DNA from: a candidate division BRC1 bacterium ADurb.BinA292
Lineage (GTDB): Bacteria; Sumerlaeota; Sumerlaeia; MVZB01
Direction: 5' to 3'
Length of the DNA: 6,821 nt
NCBI GenBank assembly: GCA_002068205.1
Contig: MVZB01000183.1
Coordinates: 1-6,821 of the forward strand
Of the stretch, positions 1 through 6,257 are shown one piece after another (position 1 is the first letter of the stretch; each line of letters opens with the position of its first letter). The notes beneath the pieces were generated by a model. It made no database searches and had not been told where the DNA came from. It was given only the letters and a program-made list of their open reading frames with translations. The position numbers were made by a program, and so were the translations under genes.

Positions 1-94
1 AACCCGTCCCGCGTCCTCGTCCCCGACCCCAACGCCCCATCCCACAATTCGGCTCTCGGCTCTCGTCCCTCGTCCTCGGCTCTCGAATCAGGCC
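1..94. repeat. Dispersed pyrimidine-rich intergenic repeat, copy 1
   Basis: This spacer lies beyond the 3' end of the DUF421 gene. It consists of short pyrimidine-rich units. Positions 50-83 are a run of near-heptamers (CGGCTCT, CGGCTCT, CGTCCCT, CGTCCT, CGGCTCT). Positions 12-94 align by eye with 4809-4893: CGTCCTCGT, six bases, a C-rich block with AA (CCCCAACGCCCC here), ATTCG, more CTCG units, then CGTCCTCGGCTC followed by CGAA and ending in GGCC. The order of blocks is the same, so this looks like a diverged repeat family and not only shared base composition. No open frame with coding character is seen. The repeat may extend left of the window. Confidence 0.6.
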
Positions 95-130
95 ATCTCC
101 CCGCCCGCCTTCTCCCCCCGCGCCCCCCGC

Positions 131-583
131 TCACCGCGGGATGATCGTGATATCGCCATTGCGCTCCAGCACGGCATACTTGATCTGTTCCATCCGCTCC
201 AGTCCCTGCGTCCCCCGCGCCGCCGTCAGGATGTCTTCCTCGTCGATCCGCGCCCGCCTCAGATACCCCTGAATCGGCCGGCCGTCCTCGACGACCACCA
301 GCGGCGTCCCCTCCAGCAGCCGGTCCAGCCGCGGCAGCCGCTGCTTCAACAGCGACAGCGCGATATCCACGAGCATCAGCGTCACAATCAGGATGAAGGA
401 ATTGGTGATCGAGAAGTCATCGCCCAGCAACGCCTGCTGCGTCGTTTCCGCGATAATCAGCAGCAGGACGAAATCGAAGTTCGTCACCTGACCCAGCGAC
501 CTCTTGCCGCTGATGCGAAACACAATCAGCAGGAACACATACACCGACAGTCCGCGCAAGACGGCGTCCATGACAGGCTCCAT
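131..583 (-). CDS. DUF421/YetF-family membrane protein
   Basis: A 150-aa protein of the DUF421 (YetF) family, integral membrane proteins found widely in bacteria and of poorly defined function. Three hydrophobic segments are visible, at about residues 8-24, 36-52 and 60-78. They are followed by a soluble C-terminal domain (about 91-150) that begins EGTPLVVVEDGRP and ends with an Ile-rich beta strand. The family hallmark GKRSLGQ (26-32) followed by NFDF (35-38) sits between membrane segments 1 and 2. The length fits the short form of the family, which has one C-terminal domain. The ATG at 583 is chosen because AAGGAG (minus strand, 587-592) precedes it by 3 nt; the next in-frame ATG, at 571, would lie 15 nt from that site. 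Only 24 bp separate it from the upstream minus-strand gene, so the two are probably co-transcribed. The family assignment is firm; the function is not known. Confidence 0.9.
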   Translation of the reverse strand: MEPVMDAVLRGLSVYVFLLIVFRISGKRSLGQVTNFDFVLLLIIAETTQQALLGDDFSITNSFILIVTLMLVDIALSLLKQRLPRLDRLLEGTPLVVVEDGRPIQGYLRRARIDEEDILTAARGTQGLERMEQIKYAVLERNGDITIIPR

Positions 584-607
584 TCTCTCCTTGGCGGCCG
601 GGCGGGT

Positions 608-1123
608 TCAGGGATGGACCCACATCCGGAGCGGAATCGACGGTCCATCCTCCAGCCCGGCGCCGCCCCTCAGCAACCCGGGCCGCTGCGGCTCCAGCTC
701 GAAGCTTACGACCGCCGGGCCCTCCCCCCTCTCATCGACGGCGAACTCATACATGATCCGGTCGCTCCCCACCTCGACGCGCTCCGGCTCGGGCACGACC
801 GCTCCCAGGCTCACGGCGTTCAGGTACTCGCGATCGAGCCACAGCCGGGCGCGCCCGTCGCGCACCGCCGCCGGTTGAACGCGCAACCGCAGCGTCGTCG
901 CCGTCTGCAATCGGCAGAATCGCTCAAATTCGGCCTGGAGCGGACCCCCTTCGTCGCCGGCCGTCGCCCGGCTGAGCGGACCATGCCCAAACAAACCCAG
1001 GCACGCCGCCAGCAGGATGAGACCCATGACCGCCCAGCCAATCCGCTGCACCCGCCAGTCGCGCCGCTGCTGCACCAGATCCTGGTCAATCTCCAGGTCG
1101 CCGACGCGGTCCCGGTCCGACAT
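608..1123 (-). CDS. Single-pass membrane protein of unknown function, upstream partner of the DUF421 gene
   Basis: A 171-aa protein with a charged, presumably cytoplasmic N-terminus (residues 1-26, containing DLEIDQDLVQQRRDWRVQR). One transmembrane helix follows at about 27-46, then an extracytoplasmic domain of about 120 residues predicted to be beta-rich (for example TTLRLRVQPAAV at 77-88). It has no catalytic motif I can name. The start at 1123 is chosen over the in-frame ATG at 1234 because AGGGG (minus strand, 1133-1137) lies 9 nt upstream and because the extra N-terminal residues look non-coding. It ends 24 bp before the DUF421 gene on the same strand, which suggests an operon. From memory, proteins with this 'QRRxWRVQRIGW' membrane-entry segment occur next to DUF421 genes elsewhere, so it may be a partner subunit; that is an inference. 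A hairpin lies in its leader. Confidence 0.75.
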   Translation of the reverse strand: MSDRDRVGDLEIDQDLVQQRRDWRVQRIGWAVMGLILLAACLGLFGHGPLSRATAGDEGGPLQAEFERFCRLQTATTLRLRVQPAAVRDGRARLWLDREYLNAVSLGAVVPEPERVEVGSDRIMYEFAVDERGEGPAVVSFELEPQRPGLLRGGAGLEDGPSIPLRMWVHP

Positions 1124-1147
1124 GCTATCTATCCCCTGACGAACCAT

Positions 1148-1167
1148 TTGGGCGGAAAACCGCCTGA
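1148..1167 (-). promoter_or_regulatory. Hairpin in the leader of the membrane-protein/DUF421 operon
   Basis: GGCGG (1151-1155) and CCGCC (1160-1164) form a perfect 5-bp GC stem around an AAAA loop. The stem can be extended by two G-T type pairs and one A-T pair to about 8 bp. It lies 25 nt upstream of the start codon at 1123 and just beyond its Shine-Dalgarno sequence, so on the minus strand it would sit in the 5' untranslated leader. There is no T-run, so it is not a standard terminator. A role is not known. Confidence 0.4.
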
Positions 1168-1228
1168 TTCCGTGGAAAGCAATTCGTGAGCCAAAACAGA
1201 AGAGCCAGAGCGTTGCCTCACAATCCGT

Positions 1229-1286
1229 CGACACCGCTTTGGATCCAATGACCTGGGCTGATGCTCACCGGTCCAAAGCGGCGTCG
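1229..1286. repeat. Long imperfect inverted repeat (17-nt arms, 24-nt loop)
   Basis: The core arms are CCGCTTTGGA (1234-1243) and its exact reverse complement TCCAAAGCGG (1272-1281). Pairing continues outward across one mismatch (1233/1282) through CGAC (1229-1232) with GTCG (1283-1286). It continues inward through a T-G and a C-G pair (1244-1245 with 1270-1271). About 16 of 17 positions can pair if G-T is counted. The loop spans 1246-1269. It lies in non-coding DNA between divergent genes. It could be an RNA hairpin, an operator or a remnant of a small mobile repeat; the sequence does not decide among these. Confidence 0.6.
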
Positions 1287-1364
1287 CCAAGCGCTCTGCG
1301 CCCTTTCTGCCTCCGCACTCCACGAGGGCATCCTGCTCGAACCGGTCTTCCAGCGAGGGCTGAA

Positions 1365-1381
1365 CGAGAGACCAACTCTCG
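1365..1381. repeat. Short perfect inverted repeat
   Basis: CGAGAG (1365-1370) and CTCTCG (1376-1381) pair perfectly around the 5-nt loop ACCAA. It is the third stem-loop in this divergent spacer. It lies about 60 bp upstream of the TATAAA element on the plus strand. Confidence 0.45.
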
Positions 1382-1419
1382 ATCCGTGTCAAGCTGCGCC
1401 CCCGCCAATCGATTGAGAC

Positions 1420-1448
1420 TGGACGAGTTGCGCCGGCTGCGTTATAAA
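1420..1448 (+). promoter_or_regulatory. Possible sigma-70-type promoter for the HNH operon
   Basis: TATAAA (1443-1448) sits in the only AT-rich patch of this spacer and resembles a -10 box. TGGACG (1420-1425), 17 bp upstream, matches four of six -35 consensus positions. Transcription would begin near 1455 and leave a leader of about 100 nt before the ATG at 1556. This is weak, motif-only evidence, and promoter consensus in the presumed host group is not well defined. Confidence 0.3.
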
Positions 1449-1555
1449 TTCTAAAACCTGTACCCGACCGCGGCCGGCGGGGGCGCACGGCACTTCGGCA
1501 GCGTCAGTCAGTTGGATCGAGTCGGCATGCAGGCCGCTTGAGAACGGATTGTCGT

Positions 1556-2152
1556 ATGCTCAACCATCAGGTCCTGGTTCTCAATCGCTACTGGGTCGCG
1601 GTCCACGTCTGCACCGTCCGCCGGGCGCTCACGCTCGTCTTCCAGGAGCTCGCCCGCATCGTCTCGGAGGACTTCCAGACCTACGACTTCGAATCCTGGC
1701 GCGAGCTCTCCCAATTCGGCCGCGACGCCCACCCGGTCATCCACACCCCCAATTTCAGTCTGCTCGTCCCGCATGTGATCGTCCTGTCGCGCTACCACCG
1801 CGTGCCGCCGCGCACCGTCAAGTTCAACCGGCGCAATATCTTCCTCCGCGACCAGTATTGCTGCCAGTATTGCGGACGCCGGCCGCATGAGAGCGAGCTG
1901 TCGATCGACCACGTCGTCCCCCGCTCGCGCGGCGGCACCTCCCGCTGGGAAAACGTCGTCCTGGCCTGCGTCGCCTGCAACACGAAGAAAGGCAACCGGC
2001 TCCTCGCCGAATGCGGGATGCAGTTGATCCGCCCGCCGCGCAAACCGGCGTGGCTCTCCACCCTGCAGCAGGTCCACTTGACCGACGACAATCGCTCGCT
2101 GTGGGAAAAGTTCGTCGATATCGCCTACTGGGAAACCAACCTCCGCGAATGA
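1556..2152 (+). CDS. HNH endonuclease-family protein with zinc-ribbon cysteines
   Basis: A 198-aa protein whose C-terminal half is a zinc-stabilised HNH nuclease fold. It carries CQYC (C103, C106) and CVAC (C138, C141) as the zinc ligands. Between them are the catalytic-type Asp118-His119, in the strand SIDHVVPRSRGG, and Asn133. The final HNH position is Asn142, giving an H-N-N arrangement. The N-terminal domain (about 1-98, including LVLNRYWVAVHV and FNRRNIFLRDQY) is typical of a stand-alone family seen in planctomycetes, cyanobacteria and actinobacteria whose role is unsettled. The ATG at 1556 matches the usual family start (MLN-x-x-VLVLN). The in-frame TTG at 1538 would add six residues of doubtful value. 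No strong Shine-Dalgarno precedes it. Its last codon and stop overlap the next gene's start (ATGA, 2149-2152). The family is clear; a defence or intron-homing role is not indicated by the neighbours. Confidence 0.9.
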   Translation: MLNHQVLVLNRYWVAVHVCTVRRALTLVFQELARIVSEDFQTYDFESWRELSQFGRDAHPVIHTPNFSLLVPHVIVLSRYHRVPPRTVKFNRRNIFLRDQYCCQYCGRRPHESELSIDHVVPRSRGGTSRWENVVLACVACNTKKGNRLLAECGMQLIRPPRKPAWLSTLQQVHLTDDNRSLWEKFVDIAYWETNLRE

Positions 2153-3762
2153 AACGCCGTCGCAAGGCGCGCTGGATCGGCGCCGGCGCGCTGATCGCAG
2201 GGGTGGCCGCCGCCGCCCTCTACTGGTGGCTCTCGCCGCGCGTCGTCACCTATCCGGTCGAAGCCTTCCTCCCCGACCGCCTCTCGGCCGCGTTCCGCAT
2301 CTCCCGCTTCGAACCGGCCTGGCAGCGCCACTGGCTGCGGCGCGAGGGACCCGGGCCGGAGCAGGCCGTCCAGCGCGTCATGCAAGCCCTCGGCGAATGG
2401 GACGACTGGCTCGCCCGCTACGGCGAACAGGGCGCGCGTCTCCGCCTGCGCGCGTATCACGGCGCGCTGTTCGAGGCCCTCGGCGAGGAAGCCTGGCTGA
2501 TGTTCGGCGAATGGGGCGGCGACGCCTCCGGCGCGGGCGATGTCGGCTTCATGGCCTTCTTCCGCGGCGACACCCCGCTCAAGGCCCGCCTCGGCCCGCT
2601 CATCGACCTCTTTCTGCGCGATTACCGCTTCCAGACCAGCCGCCACCACGGCGTCACGCTGTATGAATACCGCGACGAGCGCCAGGGCCGCAGCGTCACC
2701 TTCTGCCAGGTCGGCGGCTGGATCTGCGCCTCGATGCGCCGCTACGGTCCCGGCCCGCTCCCGACGATCATCGACCGGCTCAAGACCTTCCCCCGCCGCG
2801 CCATCGTCGCCGCTTCGCAGTCGGCGCTGACCCTCAGTTTCGCCCCCGTCGCCTTCTGGGGTCATCTGCGCCAGTTCGCGCTGCAGCGCGACCGCGGCAT
2901 GTCCGACGAGTCCGAGCAGCGCCTCCAGGCCTGGCAGCTCCGGCTGGACGGCGTCGATCTGATTTCCATGCGGCAGTGGGGCCCCTCGCTGTTCAATCTC
3001 GAAATGAAGGTCGCGGGCCCCCGCCCGGCCCGGCTGGCCCGCCAGTTGGCCCGCGACGCCGAAGCCGCCCAGCCCGCCGCGCCGACGCCCGCGCCGACCG
3101 ACGCGCTGCCCCCCGAACTCTTCCAGGTCGACATGGCGGCCCCCTTTGCCCGGGCGATCCTCCCGCTGGCCGGCTTCTCCTGGGAGGATGTCCTTGAGAA
3201 TCTGGGCGACGACCTCGTCTGGCTGGCGGCGTTGCGGCTCCGGCTCCTGGAGGTCCTGGCCGGCGACGACGACGCCCAGGACCGCGGCCGCGTCGGCGTC
3301 GCTGCCTTCGAATCGACGACGCCGATGATTCCCGCGCTCCTCTTCTGGCACGACCAGCCCCCGCTGACGGCCAGCGCCCTCGCTCCGGCCGAGCATTGGG
3401 CGCGCGCCGCGCTGACCGGCGCACCGGCCGGCGACGATGTCTATCTCTGGCTCCACCCGCTGGAACTGCGCCCCCAGGCGGCGGCCGCGCCCGACCAATC
3501 GGCGGCCCTGGCCTGGCACGAGCTGACTGCCCGGAGCTGGCAACGCCCGCCGCGGCCTCCCCAGGGCTACGTCGCGCTCAGCTTCGGCCATGTCCAGCAG
3601 GCGCTCCAGCGCGTGCCGGCGATTTTCCTCGACGAGAAGGATCGTGAAGCGCTCGAGCGCTACCAACGGCTGGCCGAGGCGTTCTGGCTCGCGTTCGGCG
3701 GCGCCGTCGTCCGCGTCGACGCCGAGCATGGCGACTGGTTCCTCCGCCTCGAAACGATGTAA
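2149..3762 (+). CDS. Membrane-anchored protein of unknown function with two similar extracytoplasmic halves
   Basis: A 537-aa protein I do not recognise. It starts MKRRRKAR and has one transmembrane helix or uncleaved signal anchor at about residues 9-28, with no lipobox. The rest should face the periplasm. A Pro/Ala-rich linker (about 304-322) divides it into residues 30-303 and 323-537. The halves share a loose pattern: LGEEAWLMFG then DVGFMAFFRGDTPL (111-144), versus LGDDLVWLAAL then RVGVAAFESTTPM (352-393). This suggests an ancient duplication. The overall look (strand-rich, HHGVTLYEYRDE, then FCQVGGWICASM) recalls DUF3352-type proteins of unknown function, at low confidence. The ATG at 2149 is chosen because it overlaps the HNH stop as ATGA and yields the signal anchor. 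The longer frame from 2011 would run inside the HNH gene. Translational coupling to the nuclease gene is likely. A 568-aa antisense frame is a GC-bias shadow. Confidence 0.8.
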   Translation: MKRRRKARWIGAGALIAGVAAAALYWWLSPRVVTYPVEAFLPDRLSAAFRISRFEPAWQRHWLRREGPGPEQAVQRVMQALGEWDDWLARYGEQGARLRLRAYHGALFEALGEEAWLMFGEWGGDASGAGDVGFMAFFRGDTPLKARLGPLIDLFLRDYRFQTSRHHGVTLYEYRDERQGRSVTFCQVGGWICASMRRYGPGPLPTIIDRLKTFPRRAIVAASQSALTLSFAPVAFWGHLRQFALQRDRGMSDESEQRLQAWQLRLDGVDLISMRQWGPSLFNLEMKVAGPRPARLARQLARDAEAAQPAAPTPAPTDALPPELFQVDMAAPFARAILPLAGFSWEDVLENLGDDLVWLAALRLRLLEVLAGDDDAQDRGRVGVAAFESTTPMIPALLFWHDQPPLTASALAPAEHWARAALTGAPAGDDVYLWLHPLELRPQAAAAPDQSAALAWHELTARSWQRPPRPPQGYVALSFGHVQQALQRVPAIFLDEKDREALERYQRLAEAFWLAFGGAVVRVDAEHGDWFLRLETM

Positions 3763-3781
3763 CCCACGCCCCTCTTCGGTA

Positions 3782-3811
3782 ATCGGTACCGGTATCGCTA
3801 TCGCAATCGAT
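3782..3811. repeat. Five-unit hexanucleotide tandem repeat between convergent genes
   Basis: Five consecutive hexamers, ATCGGT, ACCGGT, ATCGCT, ATCGCA and ATCGAT, follow the consensus ATCGNT. They fill about half of the 62-bp spacer between the stop of the 537-aa gene and the stop of cysQ. Short palindromes (CGGTACCG, TACCGGTA) arise from the repeat, but there is no stem plus T-run that would mark an intrinsic terminator. Similar low-complexity hexamers occur as intergenic repeats in other bacterial genomes. Confidence 0.65.
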
Positions 3812-3824
3812 CCCGCCCTCGCCC

Positions 3825-4745
3825 TCACCAATACGGCGTCGGGTGTTCCTCCAGAAACGCCTTGACCCGCGCGCGCGTCAGTTCGTGAATCGCGCCGTTA
3901 GTCGCCAGCAGCCCGTGGCGATGCACCACGTCCTCCTGATTGTAGGTCCAGGTGTTCCCGTCGAAGTCGGTCAGCCGCCCCCCCGCCTCGGTCAGGATCA
4001 GCGCCGGCGCGGCCGTATCCCACTCCTTGGTTTTCCCGACGCCGAGGTTGACATACAACTCCGCGTCGCCATTCGCAATCGTGCAGACCTTCACCCCCAG
4101 CGAGCCGGTGTGCCAGTAGTCGGCCAGCTCCAGGCTGTGGATCAGCGCCATCAGCCGGCTGGAGCGGTTGGCGTTGCTGACGACCGAGCGGGCCTGGTCC
4201 AGCCGGTCGATTGGGGTGACGTGGATCGGTGCCGGCTCGCCGACCGGAGCGGGGATCCGACCGTTCGCCCAGTGCGACGGATCGAACGGGACGGGTTGCA
4301 CGAACGCGCCGCCCCCGCGCGTCGCCGTCCACAGCTGGCCGGCGACCGGTTGATACACCGCCGCGGCCACCGGATGCCACTGGCCGTCGGCCAGGCGCTC
4401 GGCCAGCCCCACCTGAATGCAGAAGTTGTCGCGCCGCGCGATGAAGTCCTTCGTGCCGTCGATCGGGTCAATGATCCACACCCGGTCGCGCTCGAGCCGC
4501 TCCCGGTCGTCCTCGCTTTCCTCCGTCAGGTAGCCATACTCCGATCGCGGGAACTTCCGGCTCAGCTGTTCGACAATCAGTCGATCCGCGAGCCGGTCGG
4601 CCTCGGTGCAGGGTCCATCGGGCTTGTCCACGACGTCGCACGCCTGGCCAAAGTAGAAGGGCTGAATCGCGGCCCATGCCTCAAGGCAGACCCGCGCCGC
4701 CGCCCGCGTATAGGTGGGCCAGACCGATTCAGGGGATAACGTCAT
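3825..4745 (-). CDS. cysQ: 3'(2'),5'-bisphosphate nucleotidase, CysQ/Hal2 type, inositol-monophosphatase superfamily
   Basis: A 306-aa enzyme expected to hydrolyse 3'-phosphoadenosine 5'-phosphate (PAP) to AMP and phosphate. This removes the by-product of sulfate assimilation and sulfotransfer; the protein acts in the cytoplasm. The superfamily metal-binding motifs are in order: Glu75/Glu76 in LTEES, Asp93 and Asp96 in WIIDPIDGT (90-98), and Asp243 in KEWDTAAPALILTEAGG (240-256). DGTKDF (96-101), as opposed to the DGTTNF typical of inositol monophosphatase, points to the PAP phosphatase branch. TEADRLAD (47-54) is also typical of that branch. The length is normal to slightly long. The ATG at 4745 is supported by AAGGAA (minus strand, 4754-4759) 8 nt upstream. 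It stands alone, convergent with the 537-aa gene and divergent from prfA, with no sulfate-assimilation genes nearby. Action on fructose-1,6- or inositol phosphates cannot be excluded. Confidence 0.9.
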   Translation of the reverse strand: MTLSPESVWPTYTRAAARVCLEAWAAIQPFYFGQACDVVDKPDGPCTEADRLADRLIVEQLSRKFPRSEYGYLTEESEDDRERLERDRVWIIDPIDGTKDFIARRDNFCIQVGLAERLADGQWHPVAAAVYQPVAGQLWTATRGGGAFVQPVPFDPSHWANGRIPAPVGEPAPIHVTPIDRLDQARSVVSNANRSSRLMALIHSLELADYWHTGSLGVKVCTIANGDAELYVNLGVGKTKEWDTAAPALILTEAGGRLTDFDGNTWTYNQEDVVHRHGLLATNGAIHELTRARVKAFLEEHPTPYW

Positions 4746-4753
4746 GGATGAAA

Positions 4754-4759
4754 TTCCTT
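4754..4759 (-). promoter_or_regulatory. Ribosome-binding site of cysQ
   Basis: AAGGAA on the minus strand lies 8 nt before the ATG at 4745. This is one of the clearest Shine-Dalgarno matches in the window and fixes the cysQ start. Confidence 0.65.
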
Positions 4760-4786
4760 ACTCACCGGTTCGTCCGTCACGCTGAA

Positions 4787-4893
4787 ATCGTCCCTCGTCG
4801 CTCGTCTTCGTCCTCGTTCCTCACCCCCAAAGGCCCTCCCCAGCATTCGTCTCCCAGCTTCCGTCCCCCGTCCTCGGCTCACGAAAACCGGGC
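4787..4893. repeat. Dispersed pyrimidine-rich intergenic repeat, copy 2
   Basis: ATCGTCCCTCGTC-type units at 4787-4817 lead into CGTCCTCGT (4809-4817) and CCCCCAAAGGCCCTCCCC (4821-4838). After these come GCATTCG, CTCCC units, CGTCCTCGGCTC and CGAA, ending in GGGCC. The second half parallels copy 1 block by block. The first half parallels copy 3 (6305-6351). This copy lies in the divergent cysQ-prfA spacer, in the same strand orientation as the others. Confidence 0.6.
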
Positions 4894-5082
4894 CTCACGC
4901 ATTCTACCGGCGCCCCGGCGCATCTTCAATCCGCCCGACTGTCCCCACTGTCCGGCGGGTTCGGCCCGCGTGCCGCGTCGCTCGCCATCGCGCCGAACTC
5001 CCATTGCCCTTTACCCCCGTTTCCGTTGAAATGGGACGGCGTGCGGCGCGCCCGCGCGTTCATCCCACCGGCCCCTCGACCC
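4894..5082. other. Remainder of the cysQ-prfA divergent spacer
   Basis: This is GC-rich, non-coding sequence upstream of prfA. It contains a perfect 5-bp stem, GCGGG (4955-4959) with CCCGC (4965-4969), and a nearby direct repeat of ACTGTCC separated by 2 nt (4938-4953). No ribosomal protein L31 gene or other short gene, such as often lies next to prfA, is present. No Shine-Dalgarno sequence precedes the prfA ATG. Confidence 0.5.
5004..5032 (+). promoter_or_regulatory. Possible prfA promoter
   Basis: TTGCCC (5004-5009) and TGAAAT (5027-5032) each match four of six positions of the sigma-70 -35 and -10 boxes and are exactly 17 bp apart. Transcription would begin near 5039, about 44 nt before the prfA ATG. 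This is motif evidence only. Confidence 0.3.
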
Positions 5083-6159
5083 ATGAACCGTCCCGACCAG
5101 CGCCTTGAAACGATCCGCCAGCAGTTGGCTGAAATTGAAGCCCTGATCGCCGAGCCCGGCGCGGCGCGCGATCCGCGGCGCTACGCCGAACTGACCCGCC
5201 GCCACCGCGAACTCGCCGAAATCCGCGACGCCTGGGCCGAGCGCGACCGCCTCGCCGGCCAGCTCGCACAGGCCGAGGAACTGGCACAGGAGGACGACGC
5301 TGAGATCGCCGCGATGGCCCGCGAGGAGATTGACGCCACACGCGCCGCGCTGGCCGACGCCGAGCAGACCCTGCGCCTGCTGCTGCTGCCGCGCGACCCC
5401 AACGACGCCCGCAACACGATCATCGAGATCCGCGCCGGCACCGGCGGCGAGGAAGCCGCCCTGTTCGCCGGCGACCTGTTCCGCATGTACGCGCGCTACG
5501 CCGAAATCCGCGGCTGGCGCATCGAGCTGCTCTCCAGCCACGAGTCGGACCTGGGCGGGTTCAAGGAGGTGATCTTCCTCGTCACCGGCGAGGACGTCTT
5601 CCGACGGCTCAAATTCGAGGGGGGCGGCCATCGCGTCCAGCGCGTGCCGGCCACCGAGGCGCAGGGCCGGATCCACACCTCCGCCGTCACCGTCGCCGTT
5701 ATGCCCGAGGCCGAGGATGTCGAGGTCGAGCTCAAGCCCGAAGAGCTGCGGATCGACGTCTTCCGCTCCAGCGGGCCGGGCGGGCAGTCGGTCAACACGA
5801 CCGATTCGGCCGTCCGCGTCACGCATCTGCCGACCGGCCTGGTCGTCTCGTGCCAGGACGAGAAGAGTCAGATCAAGAACAAGGCCAAGGCGCTCAAGGT
5901 GCTGCGCGCCCGGCTGCTCGACCTCGAGCAGAGCCGCCGGCACGCCGCGCAGGCCGCCCAGCGCAAGGCGCAGGTCGGCAGCGGCGACCGCTCCGAACGG
6001 ATCCGCACCTACAATTTCCCCCAGAACCGGCTGACCGACCATCGCATCGGCCTGACGCTCTACAGCCTGGAGCAGATCATCGAAGGCGACTTGGACCCCG
6101 TGATCGACCCGCTGATCGAACATCACCAGGCCGAACTGCTCCGCGGCGCCGGGATGTAA
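5083..6159 (+). CDS. prfA: Peptide chain release factor 1
   Basis: A 358-aa class I release factor that recognises UAA and UAG in the ribosomal A site and triggers hydrolysis of peptidyl-tRNA. The helical N-terminal domain (about 1-105) is followed by AGTGGEEAA (118-126). Then comes the codon-recognition loop with Pro-Ala-Thr (189-191) in HRVQRVPATE, the tripeptide that marks RF1 and not RF2. The catalytic GGQ is at 233-235, in SSGPGGQSVNT. The C-terminal signature RTYNFPQNRLTDHRI spans 308-322. The ATG at 5083 gives the normal family length (about 360 aa) and puts the GGQ glutamine at 235, as in E. coli RF1. The in-frame TTG at 5026 would add 19 residues, Arg- and Pro-rich. No Shine-Dalgarno is visible before it, unlike cysQ. 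The gene itself ends in TAA. A prmC methyltransferase gene, often next to prfA, is not seen directly downstream. Confidence 0.97.
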   Translation: MNRPDQRLETIRQQLAEIEALIAEPGAARDPRRYAELTRRHRELAEIRDAWAERDRLAGQLAQAEELAQEDDAEIAAMAREEIDATRAALADAEQTLRLLLLPRDPNDARNTIIEIRAGTGGEEAALFAGDLFRMYARYAEIRGWRIELLSSHESDLGGFKEVIFLVTGEDVFRRLKFEGGGHRVQRVPATEAQGRIHTSAVTVAVMPEAEDVEVELKPEELRIDVFRSSGPGGQSVNTTDSAVRVTHLPTGLVVSCQDEKSQIKNKAKALKVLRARLLDLEQSRRHAAQAAQRKAQVGSGDRSERIRTYNFPQNRLTDHRIGLTLYSLEQIIEGDLDPVIDPLIEHHQAELLRGAGM

Positions 6160-6257
6160 GTCGCTTCTCACCCTTGGTCGACTTCTCCCTTTGCGTCGCT
6201 TGGGTGTTGCTGGCAACTTGCGCCTCCGCCGCGCCGGGCTTTCCCGGGCCGCATCCC

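Larger units (their letters stand above)
1124..1555. other. 432-bp divergent intergenic region with several inverted repeats
   Basis: This is the space between the start of the 171-aa membrane protein (minus) and the start of the HNH gene (plus). The open frames here (for example 1239-1454 plus and 1129-1488 minus) lack a ribosome-binding site and a recognisable product, so I do not call them genes. Three inverted repeats are present, at 1148-1167, 1229-1286 and 1365-1381, along with an AT-rich promoter-like element near 1443. The region is less extreme in GC bias than the genes. It probably holds the two divergent promoters; a structured RNA is possible but unproven. Confidence 0.6.

Noticed and set aside
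614..1189. 191-aa open frame on the plus strand, opposite the 171-aa membrane protein
   Set aside because: Its Pro/Arg/Gln-rich translation has no domain. The minus-strand gene has a ribosome site, a membrane helix and an operon partner.
1124..1234. N-terminal extension of the 171-aa protein to the ATG at 1234
   Set aside because: It lacks a ribosome-binding site and would cover a leader hairpin. The start at 1123 has AGGGG at good spacing and gives a sensible membrane topology.
1508..2077. 189-aa open frame on the minus strand, opposite the HNH gene
   Set aside because: It is antisense to a gene with clear zinc and HNH motifs. It has an Ala/Asp/Glu-rich shadow composition.
1556..2152. HNH gene as a restriction, homing or phage-defence nuclease
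   Set aside because: No methyltransferase, intron, intein, phage or defence gene is adjacent. The architecture matches a stand-alone chromosomal HNH family.
2125..3831. 568-aa open frame on the minus strand, opposite the 537-aa gene
   Set aside because: It is antisense to a gene with a signal anchor, a coupled start and normal codon use. Its translation is Arg/Gly/Glu-rich and without domains, as expected of a shadow frame in GC-rich DNA.
3843..4739. 298-aa open frame on the plus strand, opposite cysQ
   Set aside because: It mirrors cysQ, whose metal-binding motifs are intact. The translation has no recognisable domain.
4787..4893. Possible CRISPR array or VNTR in the CTCGTCC-rich spacers
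   Set aside because: The units are short, degenerate and contiguous. There are no regular spacers of constant length and no cas genes.
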